Of a DNA stretch of 64,000 bases, positions 24,901 through 39,900 are shown in pieces. The translations under genes and the position numbers were made by a program. Source of the DNA: Patiria pectinifera (taxonomy: Eukaryota > Echinodermata > Asteroidea > Valvatida > Asterinidae). Each line of letters begins with the position of its first letter. The stretch's first letter is position 1. The notes beneath the pieces are model-generated. The model was not told the DNA's origin. It searched no databases and saw nothing but the letters and a program-made list of their open reading frames with translations. The stretch lies in contig CM057136.1 in NCBI GenBank assembly GCA_029964075.1, positions 15,736,381-15,800,380 of the forward strand, written 5' to 3'.

Positions 24901-27900
24901 ACTTAAAAAAAAATCAACAATAAAAACTTGAGGAGTTTTATACCTGTGACAGGATGAATAGTGACGTACTCGGAGAGGTTTCCAATGAGCATGTAAGTCA
25001 CTTCGCCATTGATGGGGTTGTCAGGGTCTATCGCCCTCACGTTGGTGATAATGGTTCCCATGCTGGATTCCTCCTGAATGGTCACATAGATGTAGGTGGT
25101 ACCCGGCGGTTGGTAGACCGGTGCGTTGTCGTTAACATCAGTGATTTGGATGGTGACCATAGCTACAGAGATAGGAGTAAACAATATTACCTTAAGTTTC
25201 ATGGGTTTTTTAGGATACAATGTGTGTAAAAATTAGCTCAATGAAATAGCAAGCTCAAGTTATTAGTTCAATCTTGAACTTTTCGTGAAAGTTTTTGGAC
25301 TTTTAAGTCAAAATTTGTCACTAGTTTTGCTTGTAATTTGGCCCAGACTTGACTTCACTACACTGGTTCCCACAACACTTTTTCACACATACCATTGGGA
25401 TCGCTGGTACTCAGCGCAGGATCAAGCGAAGCGCTGTCATTGGCCGATATCTTCAGGATGACTTCAGCGGCCGTTTCTCTGTCCAAACCGTTCTTGACGT
25501 AGACCACGCCGGTGAATGGATCCACGGCAAACCAGCTTTCAATGGCCGAGATGTTGATCAGCGGTTCCCCTTGCAGATTGGTGGCAGTTATGGATACGAT
25601 CCTGTCGGTGATTGAAATTAACAAATGTTACTTCAGGCCTGTTTACGATAGTCTCTTTAGCCAACACAAACATGTTTGTCAACAACAATGAATGAAGGAT
25701 GTCACAGTCAAATATCCTCTGTAGTGACAACCCTCTTCAAACCATACTGTACTCAAGACAAAGTAATTTTTGAATAGGATTGAATTACCTGTAAGTCAGC
25801 ATAGCATCGAGATCCATATCAGTAGCTTCAAATGTTATCACCGTGTGATTCAATGCCACATCTTCGGATACACTGACCACAGCGTTAAGGAAATCATCCG
25901 GGAACGTCGGTTGGTAGTCGTTGACGTCCGTCACGTAGATGTAAACCACGCCGCTGTTTGAGAGCGGCGGGCTACCCTGGTCCGACACGGAGACGGTTAA
26001 GGTGTACACGTCTTGCTCTTCGCGGTCGAGGGGTTGTTGGTCGCAGATATCCCCACGACATGTGACTAGGACAGTGATGACTCCCGTGGTGGGATCGATG
26101 GTGAATTTGTCCTGGGCGCCACGCTCGATGGTGAAGCGGAGCATGGTGTCTGAGTTGTCATCATCAGTGGCGTTGACATGTCCAACAAAGTAGCCTAACA
26201 AACAAAAAGGACTCATCTTTAAAAACAGTTATTTTCCTAAGCCTTTTTTATTATTTTCTGTCTACACTGTTTTTGGTTTCTCCAATGCTTTTGAGGAATC
26301 TTTGGTTTAATCACAAGTCAGAAATCAGAAATGACTTACCATCCCCTGCGTCCTCAGGCACGGTGAAATTGAAGACAAGCTCGTCCAGCTGCGGTGGATG
26401 ATCGTTGATGTTCAGGATGGTCACGTACACCTTACCGCTGGCACTCGTGCCTTGAGAGTCAAGAGCTGAGACATCAAAGACGTGGAGATCTTGGATCTCA
26501 GCATCCAGCAAACCGTTGACGGTTATGACACCTGGAATATAATCATGGAAAATGAAAATGCCAAAATGAGGAAGGGCATTTTGTTGCTCACAGATTGTTT
26601 TCCAAATGCTAAAATAAGCTTCCCAAACTCCAACATTTTTGGAATCAATAGCAACATGTTGGACAAGACATTTCAAAAAATCTAACAAGCCTTGAGCACA
26701 TAAGGCCACATTTTAAACTCAAAAGACAAATTTCTTTGATTGTGCTTACCTGTTGATGGGTCGATAAGGAAGGGACCAGCGTCAGGCCCACTGATGGTGT
26801 ATATCAAATCACCGACGTCGGCTGCATTCTCAACAGAAATGGTCTGCAAAAAGAAGGAAAGAAAACTCACTCAAAAACTGTCAACATATGTGCTTGCTTT
26901 GAATTTCATAAATGATTCACTGGTCTGTGATTGAACTTGCTCTAAGCTCAAGTGCAAGGCTGATCGTTTCTAGGCTGATTAGCCCCCTCTAGAGTTTGCA
27001 CATGGAGTCTGATGCAGATACGCACCATGACAAACGTTCCAACAGTGGAGTGTTCCTGCACGCTGCCCGTGAAGGTTCCATTGTCGGGAAAGATGGGAAC
27101 GATGCTGGTGGAATCGGCAACTAGGATGGTCAGTGTCTCTGTCACCTGGGGAAAAAAAAACCCAAAACAAAGAAAATCAAAATAAAATACCACAAAATGC
27201 ATTTTTAACCTCAACCCGCTCCAAGATACTTGAACATTGCCCTACTCTACCCTACTCGCGGGATGAATGTTACAAGGCAAAATTGAAATAGTGTGATAAA
27301 ACAAACTGCTTTCAGTGATTCAGTATATTTCTTTGACGTCATATCCCTGATGATTAATTCACGGCCATTGAAGCGCTCCCCTGGTTTTTTACAGAACTGA
27401 ATACATGGGTTCTTTCAGGAGTTAGACCTACCTCTCTTGCGTTGGCTGGGTTCTCGGGATTGTCCCGTGCTTTGATCACAAGCACGTACACTCCGTTGGT
27501 CAAAGTTTTGTTGACGTATACATCACCAGTCTAAGGAAAAACAAGGAATAAATGTAAATACTGAAATCTCTTTTCTATTTTTTTTAGTGGGGAAACACAC
27601 AAATGCGATTTGTCAAGGTTTCAACAAGCTCTTTTTTGTCTTCTGTAAATTATAAGGGGACACTGGTTTTGAACCAACAGAATGACAGCATCCAAAATCC
27701 AGATAAACTTACCAGGGGGTCAATTCGGAACACTCCCCCAGTGTTTCCGTTCAAGATACTGTAGGTGATGTTTCCCTCGGGGCCTGAATCATCGTCTGTG
27801 GCCACCACTTTGTACACCCATGTGTCCACCGGTGTGGTGTCGTTGATGCCTGTGCGGTAGGGGGTGTCTTGGAATTTGGGGCTGTTGTCGTTGATGTTTA

Positions 27901-30900
27901 CCACGATGATGCCGACAGTGGTCTGTAGCGTTGAGAAAATATCATGTATGACTGAGATTGGATAGTGTGAACAGCAACTATGGCTTTTTTGAAATCTTGG
28001 CTTTATTTTCCAGCTCTAGATCAATAATCATTCAGAGGCCCTCAATGTATGAACAAAATGAAACTACTAAATGATTTTTAGCAACTGTTTACAAAAACCG
28101 ACAATGATTTCACTTACTGTTCCGTTCAGCGATGGTACCCCAGCGTCTGTGGCCACAATGGTGATATTGAACGCTTGGCTAGTCTCATAATCCAGCTGTG
28201 CGGTTGGTTTCAGGGTCAGAACGCCGGTGGTTGGGTCAATAACGAACAAATCTGCCATGAAAAAGAAAATCGCAGGGGTTTGGTGGTACAGATATGAGTG
28301 CTCAAAAAGGTATGATTGAATCATCTATTCATTCATACCAAATGCAACGTGTACGCCTGAACTTTCAAATAACTTGTAAAAACTGGCCTGAAGAAAGACT
28401 TGCAGAAAACTCACCACTATATTCCCCGATGATGGTGTACGTCACTTCGCCCCCGGCACCACTGTCTGAGTCAACGGCAACAAACGTCCCAATGTAGGTC
28501 CCCGGTACGCCCTCAGAGAAGCTGTAAGGGCCAAAGTAATCCGAGGGAAACTGTGGGGGAGTGTCGTTGATATCTTCAACATTGATGACAACCTGGAAGG
28601 GAAGAATTTGAAAATCAATAAAATAGCAGGGTGCAAAACTGGAAAAGCCACATTATATTCTCCAATAATTTGATTCAATTTTTTTTCTAAAAGATGATTC
28701 AACTTACAGTGACGGTTCCTGATCTTCTGTCATTACTGTTCATGGCTTGATCGGTTGCCGTGACGATGAGCTCGTATCTTTGTGTTGTCTCCCAATCCAG
28801 CTCATTGATCACATAGATTGAACCCTGAGAAATGTAACACAAAAAATTACAACCAAATTGCATTCAAACCCTGAGGCAAATCTTGTATCAGAATTCGGAC
28901 TTTGAATTGGATTGAGGATTGAGGACTTACGTTGTTGCTATGGATACCAAAGATGCCCTCCCCGTTGCCCCCGGTGATGGTGTAAACCATCTCGGAGTTA
29001 TTGCCGACGTCTGCGTCATTGGCTGTGACAGTGACAAAGATTTCACCCATGGATGATGGGCCCTCAGTCACGGCAACCGGTGGCTGGTCTGGGAAAATTG
29101 GTGGATTGTCATTCTGGTCTAGGACTGTCACATAGACGTGGGTCGTCTCCTGTGAGGGTCAAAGGGCGAAAGGTCAAGCCACAGTTTACATAATTATTTA
29201 AATCATCGCTCTGGTTAATCATTTAGTTCCTAAAAAGCACTCTAAACAAATGTCTAACATGCTTCACAATTATTACCCCTGTTCATCTGTCAATGAGAAT
29301 AGTTTTATGCAGCATTTCGAATCAGCATAATCTGGTCTCTACCTTCACAGATAACTCTTTGGTGGTGAGGCAATTGTTGTAAAGTGTCTTGCCCAGGAAC
29401 ACAAACACTATGATCCCTTTTGAGGGGTTCAAATTCACACACCTTTGTATATGAGTCAGATATCGTAACCATAGGACAATGGCGCTCAACTAGGTGTAGG
29501 CATACAAACATAAATGCATACCTGTAAAATACGAACGCGAAAAGAAACGTCTTCTTAAAAATAAAAAGTTCACTGAAACCAACCATGAATGAAGGGTCGT
29601 AAGTAGGATCCGTCATCACCACAATGAGATCATAGAAAGCTTGCAGCTCCCGATCCAACTGACTCGTGATCGTGATCTCCCCCTGAGAGTTGATTTGGAA
29701 TATCCCGTTTGGATTGGATGCCGGGTCAATCTGGAACACTATATTGTTGGAGGCAGGGGTGTCCAAGTCGGTGACGAGGACGGTCGTGATTGGCCGGTTG
29801 AGAAGGACATTCTAGTGGGAGAAAAATGAAGAGAGCAATTAGTTTCATCCGAAACAAGTCTTCTAGAAGTGATACACACAAAATGTATTCACAAAAAATG
29901 GGATAAATATAAAATCACTTGGAAAAATTAGAAGTTGACCAACCTCCTCAACTGTTGCATTGTAGCTGGTCTGATTGAAGCCTGGTGGATTGTCGTTCAA
30001 ATCATTTACAACCACGTCGATGACGATGGAGGAATTCATCACTGGAACACCCTGATCTGATGCCGTGATCTATAAAAAAAAAAAAATTGGAAGAAACTTC
30101 AATTTGAATGTATAATGAAGAAGTTTGCCCAATCTCAAGACAATAAAATATATTATGACAATCTAACAGTCAATCATGAGGGACCCGGAACCGGACTACT
30201 TGTCTTCCCTGGTAAACATTCTCAAGTTTAAAAAATGGACATCACAATGTGAACCAGTGAAATGTAAGTGCCTTGTTGCTAGGCAACAAAGCGCCCTCGT
30301 ATGGTCGTGCACAGAGTCAATAAACTCACGGTAAGCATGTAGCTCTCAATGGTCTCCCTGTCCAGTTCGGTCGTAGTGACTATCAACGCCTCTCCGTTGT
30401 TAGCGATGATGTCAAAATGCCCCTCGTCATTCCCTCCAGTGATCTCATAGACAACCTACGAATAAAAAAAAACAGAAAATATTAAAACATGATAAACCAC
30501 AATTTTCTTTGTTTAAATCCTAAAGTGTATCAAAAAGGAATTGAAAAAAGAAGCAAACTGATAAGGTATCCATCACACAAATTCTTACGTTTCCGTTGAG
30601 ACCCGAGTCCACGTCATTGGCTGATACCGTGGCAACCACAAACCCACCAGCCTTGTTTTCATCCACCGTCACCGCACTGGTAGGGTAGTTCACAAAAACT
30701 GGAGCGTTGTCGTTCACGTCTTGGATGTACACCCAGACCTAGTGGAAAGATTACAGATGAAGTGAGCGACTACAGATCTAATGCTTTGAACCTCATGCTT
30801 TGTGTCAACATTTCAAGGCCCTAGTGGGCAGGACACACTACCTGTGAGTACTTGCTCGGGCGTGTAAGCCTGAGCTTTTGATCTGCCATTGACAGATGAT

Positions 30901-33900
30901 GTGTGGTTGCTTTCAAGGGCTACGTGTACGCTGGTTTGCACGCCAATGACAAGAAGTATTCGTGGGTACATTACAACTAAACATGGCCAGACAAATAAGG
31001 CACGTGCCCTGTGCCCCGTAGGTTACACCACTGCACGGGGAGGTTTATACTTACAGCAGCAGATCCAGGCAATGTGCCGTCATTGACTCCTAGCACAGTG
31101 AACGTGTACAGAGGCAGGCCGGTCTCGTAGTCAATGGTTCCTTTAGTCGTCAGCCAACCCTAGAAAAAAACATCAAAACACCAGAGTAAGGAAAGCCCCG
31201 AGTAAGGAAGCTATGTCTATTATCAGCATGTTCCCATGTAGTTGTAATGGGCAATGACCTAAACAATATCCCTATTATGATAATGATCAGAAATGAAATG
31301 TCATTGGCGTCTGGGCCATTTTCAAAATCATGGCTTTTTCTCCAAGCTTTGATCTCATCTCAGGTTTAAAAACTGCTAGAACCAAATGAAAATGCTCCAG
31401 ATATTGGTCTCACCGAAGATCTTTGACTTGGTGTTTCTGAGGCAGAAATGGGAGCTACATTGAGCCAGAGAGTCTAAATGCTGGGTGGGCGTAAAATTAA
31501 GAAGCTCAGAAGCCTGATAACCCAGAAATAACGCCATAGTTTCACAAATCCTACAAATAGGCATTCTTACCGTTATAGGGTCCACGTCAAAGAGTTGGAG
31601 TATAGATGGATTGACGTTCAAATCCAGACTATAGGTGACTATGCTGTTGGGTTTGCCTGGTACTTGGGCCATAACCTGCAAAATGGAATACAATAATGAT
31701 GCTCAGTACATGTAGTACGGATGTGCATGATCGAACGAGGGCGCCAGACCAGCAATGAGGGTGAATCATGGGCGTTTTGTAAAAAACTAGATACATGAGT
31801 GTTTTGGCCATGGGTATCGGTACTTTAGTACTTTGAGATGAACATGAGTATTTTGCAATAGGAACAAGAATCGTACTTTGCAATGAGAATGAATCCGAGT
31901 ATTTGAGTACTTTGCAAATTTGAGTACAAGAATTAGTACTTGAATAATTTGCCAGGAGTACGCGTACTTTGCCATGAGAATGAGTGCTCTACCATGGAAG
32001 ATGAATACATGAGAAAATACTACGAGTACAGTTTTGAGTATTGATTACTTTGCTATGAGTAGGAGTATAAAGGACATTTTCTTGTGAGTATTTCTTGATG
32101 AGAATGAGTACAAAAAGCACTCAAGTATGAGTACAATTAATACAAAATAGATGTATAAGAGTTGACACTCACCTGCAAGAACGGGAACCCTTCTCCGACG
32201 TTCTCCGTCAAGTTGACCTCGTACCGCGTCATCGTGAACTCCGGTGGGTCATCCTGAGCGTCGACCAGAAGGACCATGACTCTAGCCTGGGAGGTATGGA
32301 AAGGCTGGGCCTGGTCCCGCGCCGTGACCGTCAGATTGTAGGTTGATTTGATGCTGTAGTCTGGTAGGGAACCGAGTACCGTGATGACGCCGGTGAAGGA
32401 ATCAATGACAAAATGGTTGCCATCGTTGCCTGGTAATCAAAAAGCAAAACAGCGGGAGTTAAAATTTTATGCGGCAAGAATTTTTGTCACTGGATTTCTA
32501 TCACGCTTGTATAATGACAGGGATTTTACGAAATCTTGGCTAAACATTGGGGTTGGACTTCGTCTTCAGCCCAATATTCATAAGAATCCTACCACGTTCA
32601 AACCCAGTGTAATTACAATTTACAGAATCCATTTACCCCCTAGTACAACACTGTTATAGCGCCCTCAATTGGTCATGAATAAGAGCAGCCACTTACCACC
32701 AGTGATGCTGTACCGGATCTGTCCGCCCTGTCCCAAGTCCGGGTCATTCGCTGACACTGTGGCCACCACGGTACCCGCGTCAGCATTCTCTAGCAGATCA
32801 GGCTTCAGGTAGACATCCTGAGTGAAGCGCGGCACCTCGTCGTTCACGTCGGTGACGGTGATGGTGACAGCCGCTGTGAAGTCAAGATACAGGACGTTAG
32901 ATTCACTGAATTCTTTTTTTTAATTTAAGCAAAGGTACTAAACTACTTTGGTGAACAGGTTTCTAGTGTTTGCACACAGAAAAATGGCAATATTCATTCA
33001 AAAATATAGCCTATTTGGGAGACTCACCAGTATTTCTAGGAGGCAGATCGCCATCATTGTAAGCCTCCACAGTCAGGACGTAGGAATCCTTGGTCTCCCT
33101 GTCCAGTGGTGTGGGGCCTCGTGAGATCATGCCGCTAGTTGCATCGATGATGAAGTTGTTGTCATTGTTGCCTTGGATGATGCGGTACAAGATGATGGCG
33201 TTGTCACCGATGTCTCTGTCGGTGGCTCCAACCTGAAAGGGAGGGAGGATTAAAAAAGACTTCCAGTGAATATTCATTCAGAAGCAATAAAATCGAATTT
33301 GGTGTGCTCTTGGTTCTTGGTTGATTCTTCTCCTAAATACTCCACGTGGGAGTTTATACAGAAGGCCAGAAACACCGGGGCAAACCCCTTCTCTTAGCGA
33401 TAAGTGTTTACAGGGTTCTTTTGCGTGCATTATACAACACAGGGGACCTATGGCTTTACGTCCCACCCGAAGCAATAATGGTTAAGTGCCTTGCTTAAGA
33501 GCACAAGTGTCCGCCGGCGGGCTCGAACCCAGAACATGAGTCCGGTGCTCTTAACCGCTAGGCCATGACACTCCATTTGTCTTGAAAGGGAGTAAATGTA
33601 CATCAAGTTACCAATGGAGCAACTTGTCTAACGGATTAATGTCTACAGACCTGTATAATCTCCTGCCCCTCGGCCGCGTCTTCAGGCACCGTGTCAGCAT
33701 AGTTCTGGAAATCAAACACGGGCCGGTTATCGTTCACGTCCGTCACTGTGACGAGAACGGTGGCCACGGCCTGCAAGCTGCCTGGCCCCCCTTCACGATC
33801 TATCGCATTGACGACCAAAGTGTACGAGTCCTGGGCTTCACGATCAAGGGGGCTGGTAGTCCGCAGTGCACCGGTAACCCGATCCAGTAAGAAGGGACCA

Positions 33901-36900
33901 ATTGGGGTGTTTCCGGACTGATCAAACTGGTAGATGATAGCGCTGTTGGAGCCTGTAAGTTGGAAAAGGAATTTTTGCATTTAAAGTGATCTATTAATAA
34001 TAATACACAGCTCAGTTGAAAAGCGCCCCGACGGTGTTTCAGACGTTACAAGTTCAGGTCTCCTGCTAGTAAATTTCTCTCATTGAACCTGAATATGGTT
34101 TATTTCATGATTAATAAAAAAAAAAATACTTTCTTGTTTTTCAAATCTTACCTAGATCTGTGTCATTAGCCATGAGGTTTAGTATGATCCCGGCTGGCGT
34201 ATTTTCAACGACCGTCACTCGATATATCGCTTGGCTGAACATTGGTTGGTTGTCGTTCACGTCTGTCACCACAATGACGACATCTGCCGTGGCTTCAAAC
34301 GTCCCGTCCGTGACTCGAACTTCGACCTCGTACCGGTCTTGCTGCTCACGGTTTAGCGAGTTGATGGTTGTGATGCGACCACTTGCTGGGTCGATTAGGA
34401 ACTGGGTTTGCGGGGACGTGAAGGTGTAGACCAACGTGCCAATGGTGTCTGGGTCATTGGCTGTCACCTGTCAAAAAAATAATAATGACAAGAAAAAAAT
34501 TCATTTCAAGTTTCTATTTCTGTGAAAACATCTACACACATGTAACTGAGCGCAGTGAACCATTTTTTTTTTACATTTGAGGAACTAAGAAAGTTCAGGG
34601 TAAAGTTCTAGGGAAACCTTTTATCAATTTTAATGAAATGAAAACAGGAAAACTGACCTCTCCTACAAAGGTCAAAGCTGGTTCATTTTCGGCCACCTCA
34701 AACCTGAATGGGGCACCAGTGAACGTGGGCGGTGTGTCATTGATATCCAGCACGGTGACTGTGACTACAGCAAGCTGGCCTGAGGAGCGCGATGGGTTAC
34801 CACCTAAAAAGGAAAAGTGAGCAACAAAAGTAAAAACTCAGAATTTTGGGGTGAAGGAAGCCGATTTTGTTTAATATTCCGTAGCTGGAACTACATATGA
34901 TACGATAAACCTGCCTTCTGAAATATGGAATTTTGTTTCAAGACGGACATTACAATAATTCACAAAGATCCAATGAAATTGTGATTGACTGTAACCGACC
35001 CTGACCTTTCAAACCCTCTGGGAAATTTTGGAGAATTTTGTAGGATTGCGGAAGGTAGAGCCCAGCCCCTATTACTTTACATGGGGCTTGATGCCTTCAA
35101 ACTTGGTAGGTATAAAGAGTGTGCCATTGGGTTCCTGCACAGAGGAGGATTTGCAGGATTCAGGAAGGCTCCAAATCAAAGTGCTCAAGGCATTTGGACT
35201 AATCACGAAAGAAATCTAAATACTACATTCCAAACTTACTGTCTCTGGCTAGGACGTTAACTACAATCGTTTCCGTCTGTTCTCGATCCAGCGGCACCCT
35301 GGTGTAAATCTGCCCCGATGTCTGGTTGATGTATAAGTACTGGCTGGGCACCGCCAACTCGTATCTCAGCAACGCATTCAAGCCAATGTCCGCATCCGTG
35401 GCCATTACCTGCAGGGAACCAGTGTTAGCAGTGTCATAAGTGTCACAACTGGTACTCAAAGATTGTTTAAATCGATTTATAAATTTAGGTATAAATTTCA
35501 TCAACGACAAAAATTTATTTTCGGGAGTTCTACCTGGATGACAAATGTATCAGCCGGTTGTCCTTCGACCACGGACGCTGCGTACTGATTCGTCACCCAC
35601 TGCGGGTCGTTGTCGTTAAAGTCTCGCACCTCGATGACCACGTATGTCGTGGCACTGAGAGGGGGCGCTGCATTGTCCTGAGCCCGGATGGTAATATTGT
35701 AGATTGGGACGGTCTCGCGGTCAAGAGGCTTCAACAGGACAATGTTACCGTTGCCCGGATTCACCGAGAAAGTTCCTGTAATTATGAAAAATAAAAATGA
35801 AAAATTCTCTCAAAATGGTCAAGTTTGAAGACCAATAAGAAAAGAAAGTTAAGTTTTTAGTCTAAATGACGTTAATTATTCAAAGTTTCCTTTCACACAT
35901 CAAAATTCTGTGACATTTTTTATACCGGTGTAAAAACAACCACGATTTTGTACCCTAATCTATGGCCACAGGGGCTCATTTAAAAAAAAACAGCTGTGAT
36001 GTCATAGCTTCATTTCCATGAAATGAATATTCATTTCTACCAATGAATGATAGTGAAAACCCGCCTTCTTTTAAACTTTTTATGTGGTATGCTCAAGCCA
36101 CTGTTATGAAAATGCATCAAAGATTGATGGTTAAGATGTCAGCAATGTCAGCTTACCATCGTCATTGCCACTGAGGATGGTGTAGGTCACCTCACCAGCG
36201 GCTCCAGAGTCCGCATCGTCAGCTATCACACGGCCAATGGTCAGACCGGTATCCGAGAGCTGTGAGGAGGGAAAGGCATGCAGGACTATGTATCAGTCAC
36301 AACAACATGTGGAAACCAGTCTATCTGCTTTGCCTGGTATGCATACATTAAACAAATGATGACGTGTGTGTATGTGAACCAGTGAAGTGCAAGTGTCTTT
36401 CACGTGGGATCTTGTTGCCAAGTTACAGAGTGCCCTCTGCTGTTGAAGCACGGCGTCCATAACATGCACAGTGCATATATAGTCGGTGCTTTTGGTGATG
36501 TTGGTTCACAACTTAATAAAGATGCGCATATTCATATTCTGTTTTGCTCAGACTTGACAAAAAGGGGTGGGGCGTTGACAAAAGGGAGGGGGCATCGATA
36601 TAAAAGGAGAGGCACAAATTGGTGTTTTTAGTATATTTTAAAAACCTGTTACATGTATTTTTTTTTTAATTTACCCTCTCTTTACTGGGTACAGTTTATT
36701 CCTTCATGCGTGCTTCCATGTGGGCCACATAAAAAAGTAATGGTATGTTTTTCACTGTTAACAGTTTAATACATGACAACATTTGTAAATGTCAATGTGT
36801 TAAGGGGATTTTTAAAAAAAACTGGTTCCCACGGGTATTTACTTTCTAAGTTAGTTTAAATAAGTTATTTTAACCAACATATACCACTTTCCCAACACAA

Positions 36901-39900
36901 GTGTACATATGTGTCATGTGAACAAGAACAGGTGTTTTGTGGGTGTTAATGTTGAAGTATTATTGTAAACTTGTTGTGTTACAAAAATTAAATAATTAAC
37001 TGTGGATATACAGGTGATAATTGGTTTGCTCAAATCTTAGGAGGTAGGGGGGCGTGAGGGGTAGGCAAGGATGGGATAAACATGGCGAGGTATAAAATTC
37101 TCAATGACTCTCATCTTACCTCAAACACAAACTGATTTTGTGAGAAATGGAGTAAAAAGAACAGACTTTATAAAAATTTCCATTTTCTCAATTTTTTTTA
37201 CTATTTGTATCAAATTCACCACTCTGTACATTTAATTGAAGTCAGTTTCTCACGGTGTTTTCTTCCATGATAGCGAATAATTTAATATTCCAACCAACAA
37301 CAACAAAAAAATCCACATTTAATTGATTTTGTCTTTTCATTTTAAAACAATCCTCTGATTTTGATGTATTTATATTGGGTCTCACCTCAATGATCTGTAT
37401 CAAGTAGTTTGGCTGTTGGAATACCGGTGGGCTGTCATTGATATCTGTGATGGTCACTACCACAGTGACTTCACTAACACCATCCCTGGAAAAAGAATGG
37501 CCAAAGTGGTTCATGAAAAAAGTTAAAAAAAAACTGTTTTGTAACAATTAGGTGAAAGATGCGTGCGTTGTGCTCTTCAAATTTGTGTCTTTTGATTTTA
37601 CGAGACAAAAACTAAGTTAGTGAATTTTTGACATCTGCAACCCTCTGAAAAAGGTCTTTCATTTTGCACACATAATAATAATTTGGTTTTGTGAATAAAT
37701 AATTTAACATCGGTGGATTTTTTCAGTTCTTTTTCATTCAAAAGTGAATATCTTTTGTAATGCTAGAAAAAATAGCAATTGTAGAAAAGGAATCTATCTT
37801 TCAGGATGAAATTCAGAAATAGCACATGGAACTCAACGTTAAGTCAGTTTTGATTAGACTTACGCTGGGGATACCGCAGGCTGGGTGTTGCGTGCCTGTA
37901 CTGTCAGCGTGTATGTTCTCGCCGAGTTTTCATAGTCGATGCTTGAGGTTGTCGTGACCACGCCAGTGGTTGGGTTAATAGTGAACAATCCCTACGAGAG
38001 AAGATGGTAAATGTGATAAAGTGGCAGTGAAATGAATTAAAGTTGTACAAATATCCTTGTCTCCGACTTCAATGAAACTAATGGAATGCCCTATTTTCTT
38101 CAAATTTTTGTGACAATTGACCATACCTCCTGATTGCCACCAATGATGCTGAACTCAGTCTGTTTATTGATGCCCTCATCTGCATCGGTTACCGTTACCG
38201 TGGTAACCATGGTGTTCATTGGTGCGCCTTCCTCCAAGGCTATCGTCTGGGTGCCTTCAGGAGGAAAACAAATCGCAGGGAAATTTTTATTTTTTTCTTT
38301 AAATTGGCAAAGAATGTTTAAAGGGAGGGTTTTTATTACATGAACAAGACTATCATAGGATTCGGCAATCTCTGTAAATTTTTTTATAAGAAAAGAACAA
38401 ATGCTCAACAAGTCATATACTCACCATGTGTGAAGATGGGGTCGTTGTCATTGGCATCTGTTACCGTGACAACAACTGTAGCTGTACTGGTGGCCGTATC
38501 TTGTGCGTTAATCTGGGAGGTCAAACAAAAGAGTAAAAATCGTCAAATCAACGAAAGCAGGAAACTGGCTAGATACACTTTTGAAAAATAATAGAAGTTA
38601 CACCATTATGCTGAAAAGGATGATGTTGTCTACAACGAATGGAGGGCAGTCTCTCCTCCCCCAACACCGCCCTCTTGCCACGCCCCTACAGTCAACGCTT
38701 CACTTACCACTAGGTCGTAGCTCTTAGTGGTCTCATAGTCCAACGGACGAATCAGAGTCACGGTAACTCTGGTCTGGTCCACTGCTGACGAGGGGGAGAC
38801 CGAAAATGGCACGATGTTGCTGTTTTGGAGGGTGATGCGGAAATTGCCTTGAATCATCTGAAAAACGGACATAAAATCATTAAACTTCAATAGATACAAA
38901 AAATGTGTTTGGAAATTTTATACTGCTTTAAGGTAGTACAGGAATTTTAGTGCTGGTTCATGACTTTTGATGAAATAGTAAATACTCATGTCGTGAAAAT
39001 TTCCATGGAATTCCATCACAATTACATCAAAAAATAATATTCATATATTCATTACGAAATGACACTATGACAAAATGGTTGTTTGTAGAAAATGAGTGCT
39101 TGCCGCCACATTATTAGGATCAAAATCCGGCACTGATAAAAAAAAAGTTGCCAGTATATTTCATTAGCATATAGGATTTGAGTCAACCAAGAAACATGTT
39201 ACTTATTTTGAAACCCCCAGATTTTTTTTTGGTTTATTTGGGTTAATCTTCACAAAAAGCAAAGTGACCCAATACTTACAATTTCACCGTCGCTGACTTC
39301 GATTCCAACTGGCAACACGAAGCCTGGGTTTTCAGCCTCAGAAACGCTGACGGAGTACGTTGATTGGTTGAACAAAGGCGGCTCGTCGTCAATATCGTTA
39401 ATCGTGATGGTGAAATTGTTGATAGCTGATGTGCCGCCATTTGTACCCGTCTCAATGGCCTGTTAAGGAACAACAGTGCAACCCAAACCAGTTTAGATCC
39501 AGCTAAAACTGGTTTCAATCAGTTGGGACCAGTGTCAATTGAACTATTTCTGCTTAGAAAAATTGCTTAGAAAATCATGCCGAGTGCATGAAGAGAAGGA
39601 ACACCAAATAAGTTATTCTGAGCGAATCTAGAGCTTCTTTTTCCTTTTTACCCTGACAATGATGTTCACTGATGATGGCGTGTTGAGATTTTCACTGTCG
39701 ACCTCTCTGACTAATGTGAGTTGCCCACTGGTCTCATCCAAGCTGAAATAGTTGCCTTCGTTTCCTGCGGAAAAACAGAGAGAATTGTACTATTAAAGAC
39801 TACTTCAGTATTGTTTAAAGCCTGATTTTCAAAAGCGAAAGTCAACTGCAAAACAGGTTCATTATTAACAAGCCATCTTCAAGATGTTAACAAATTTAAT

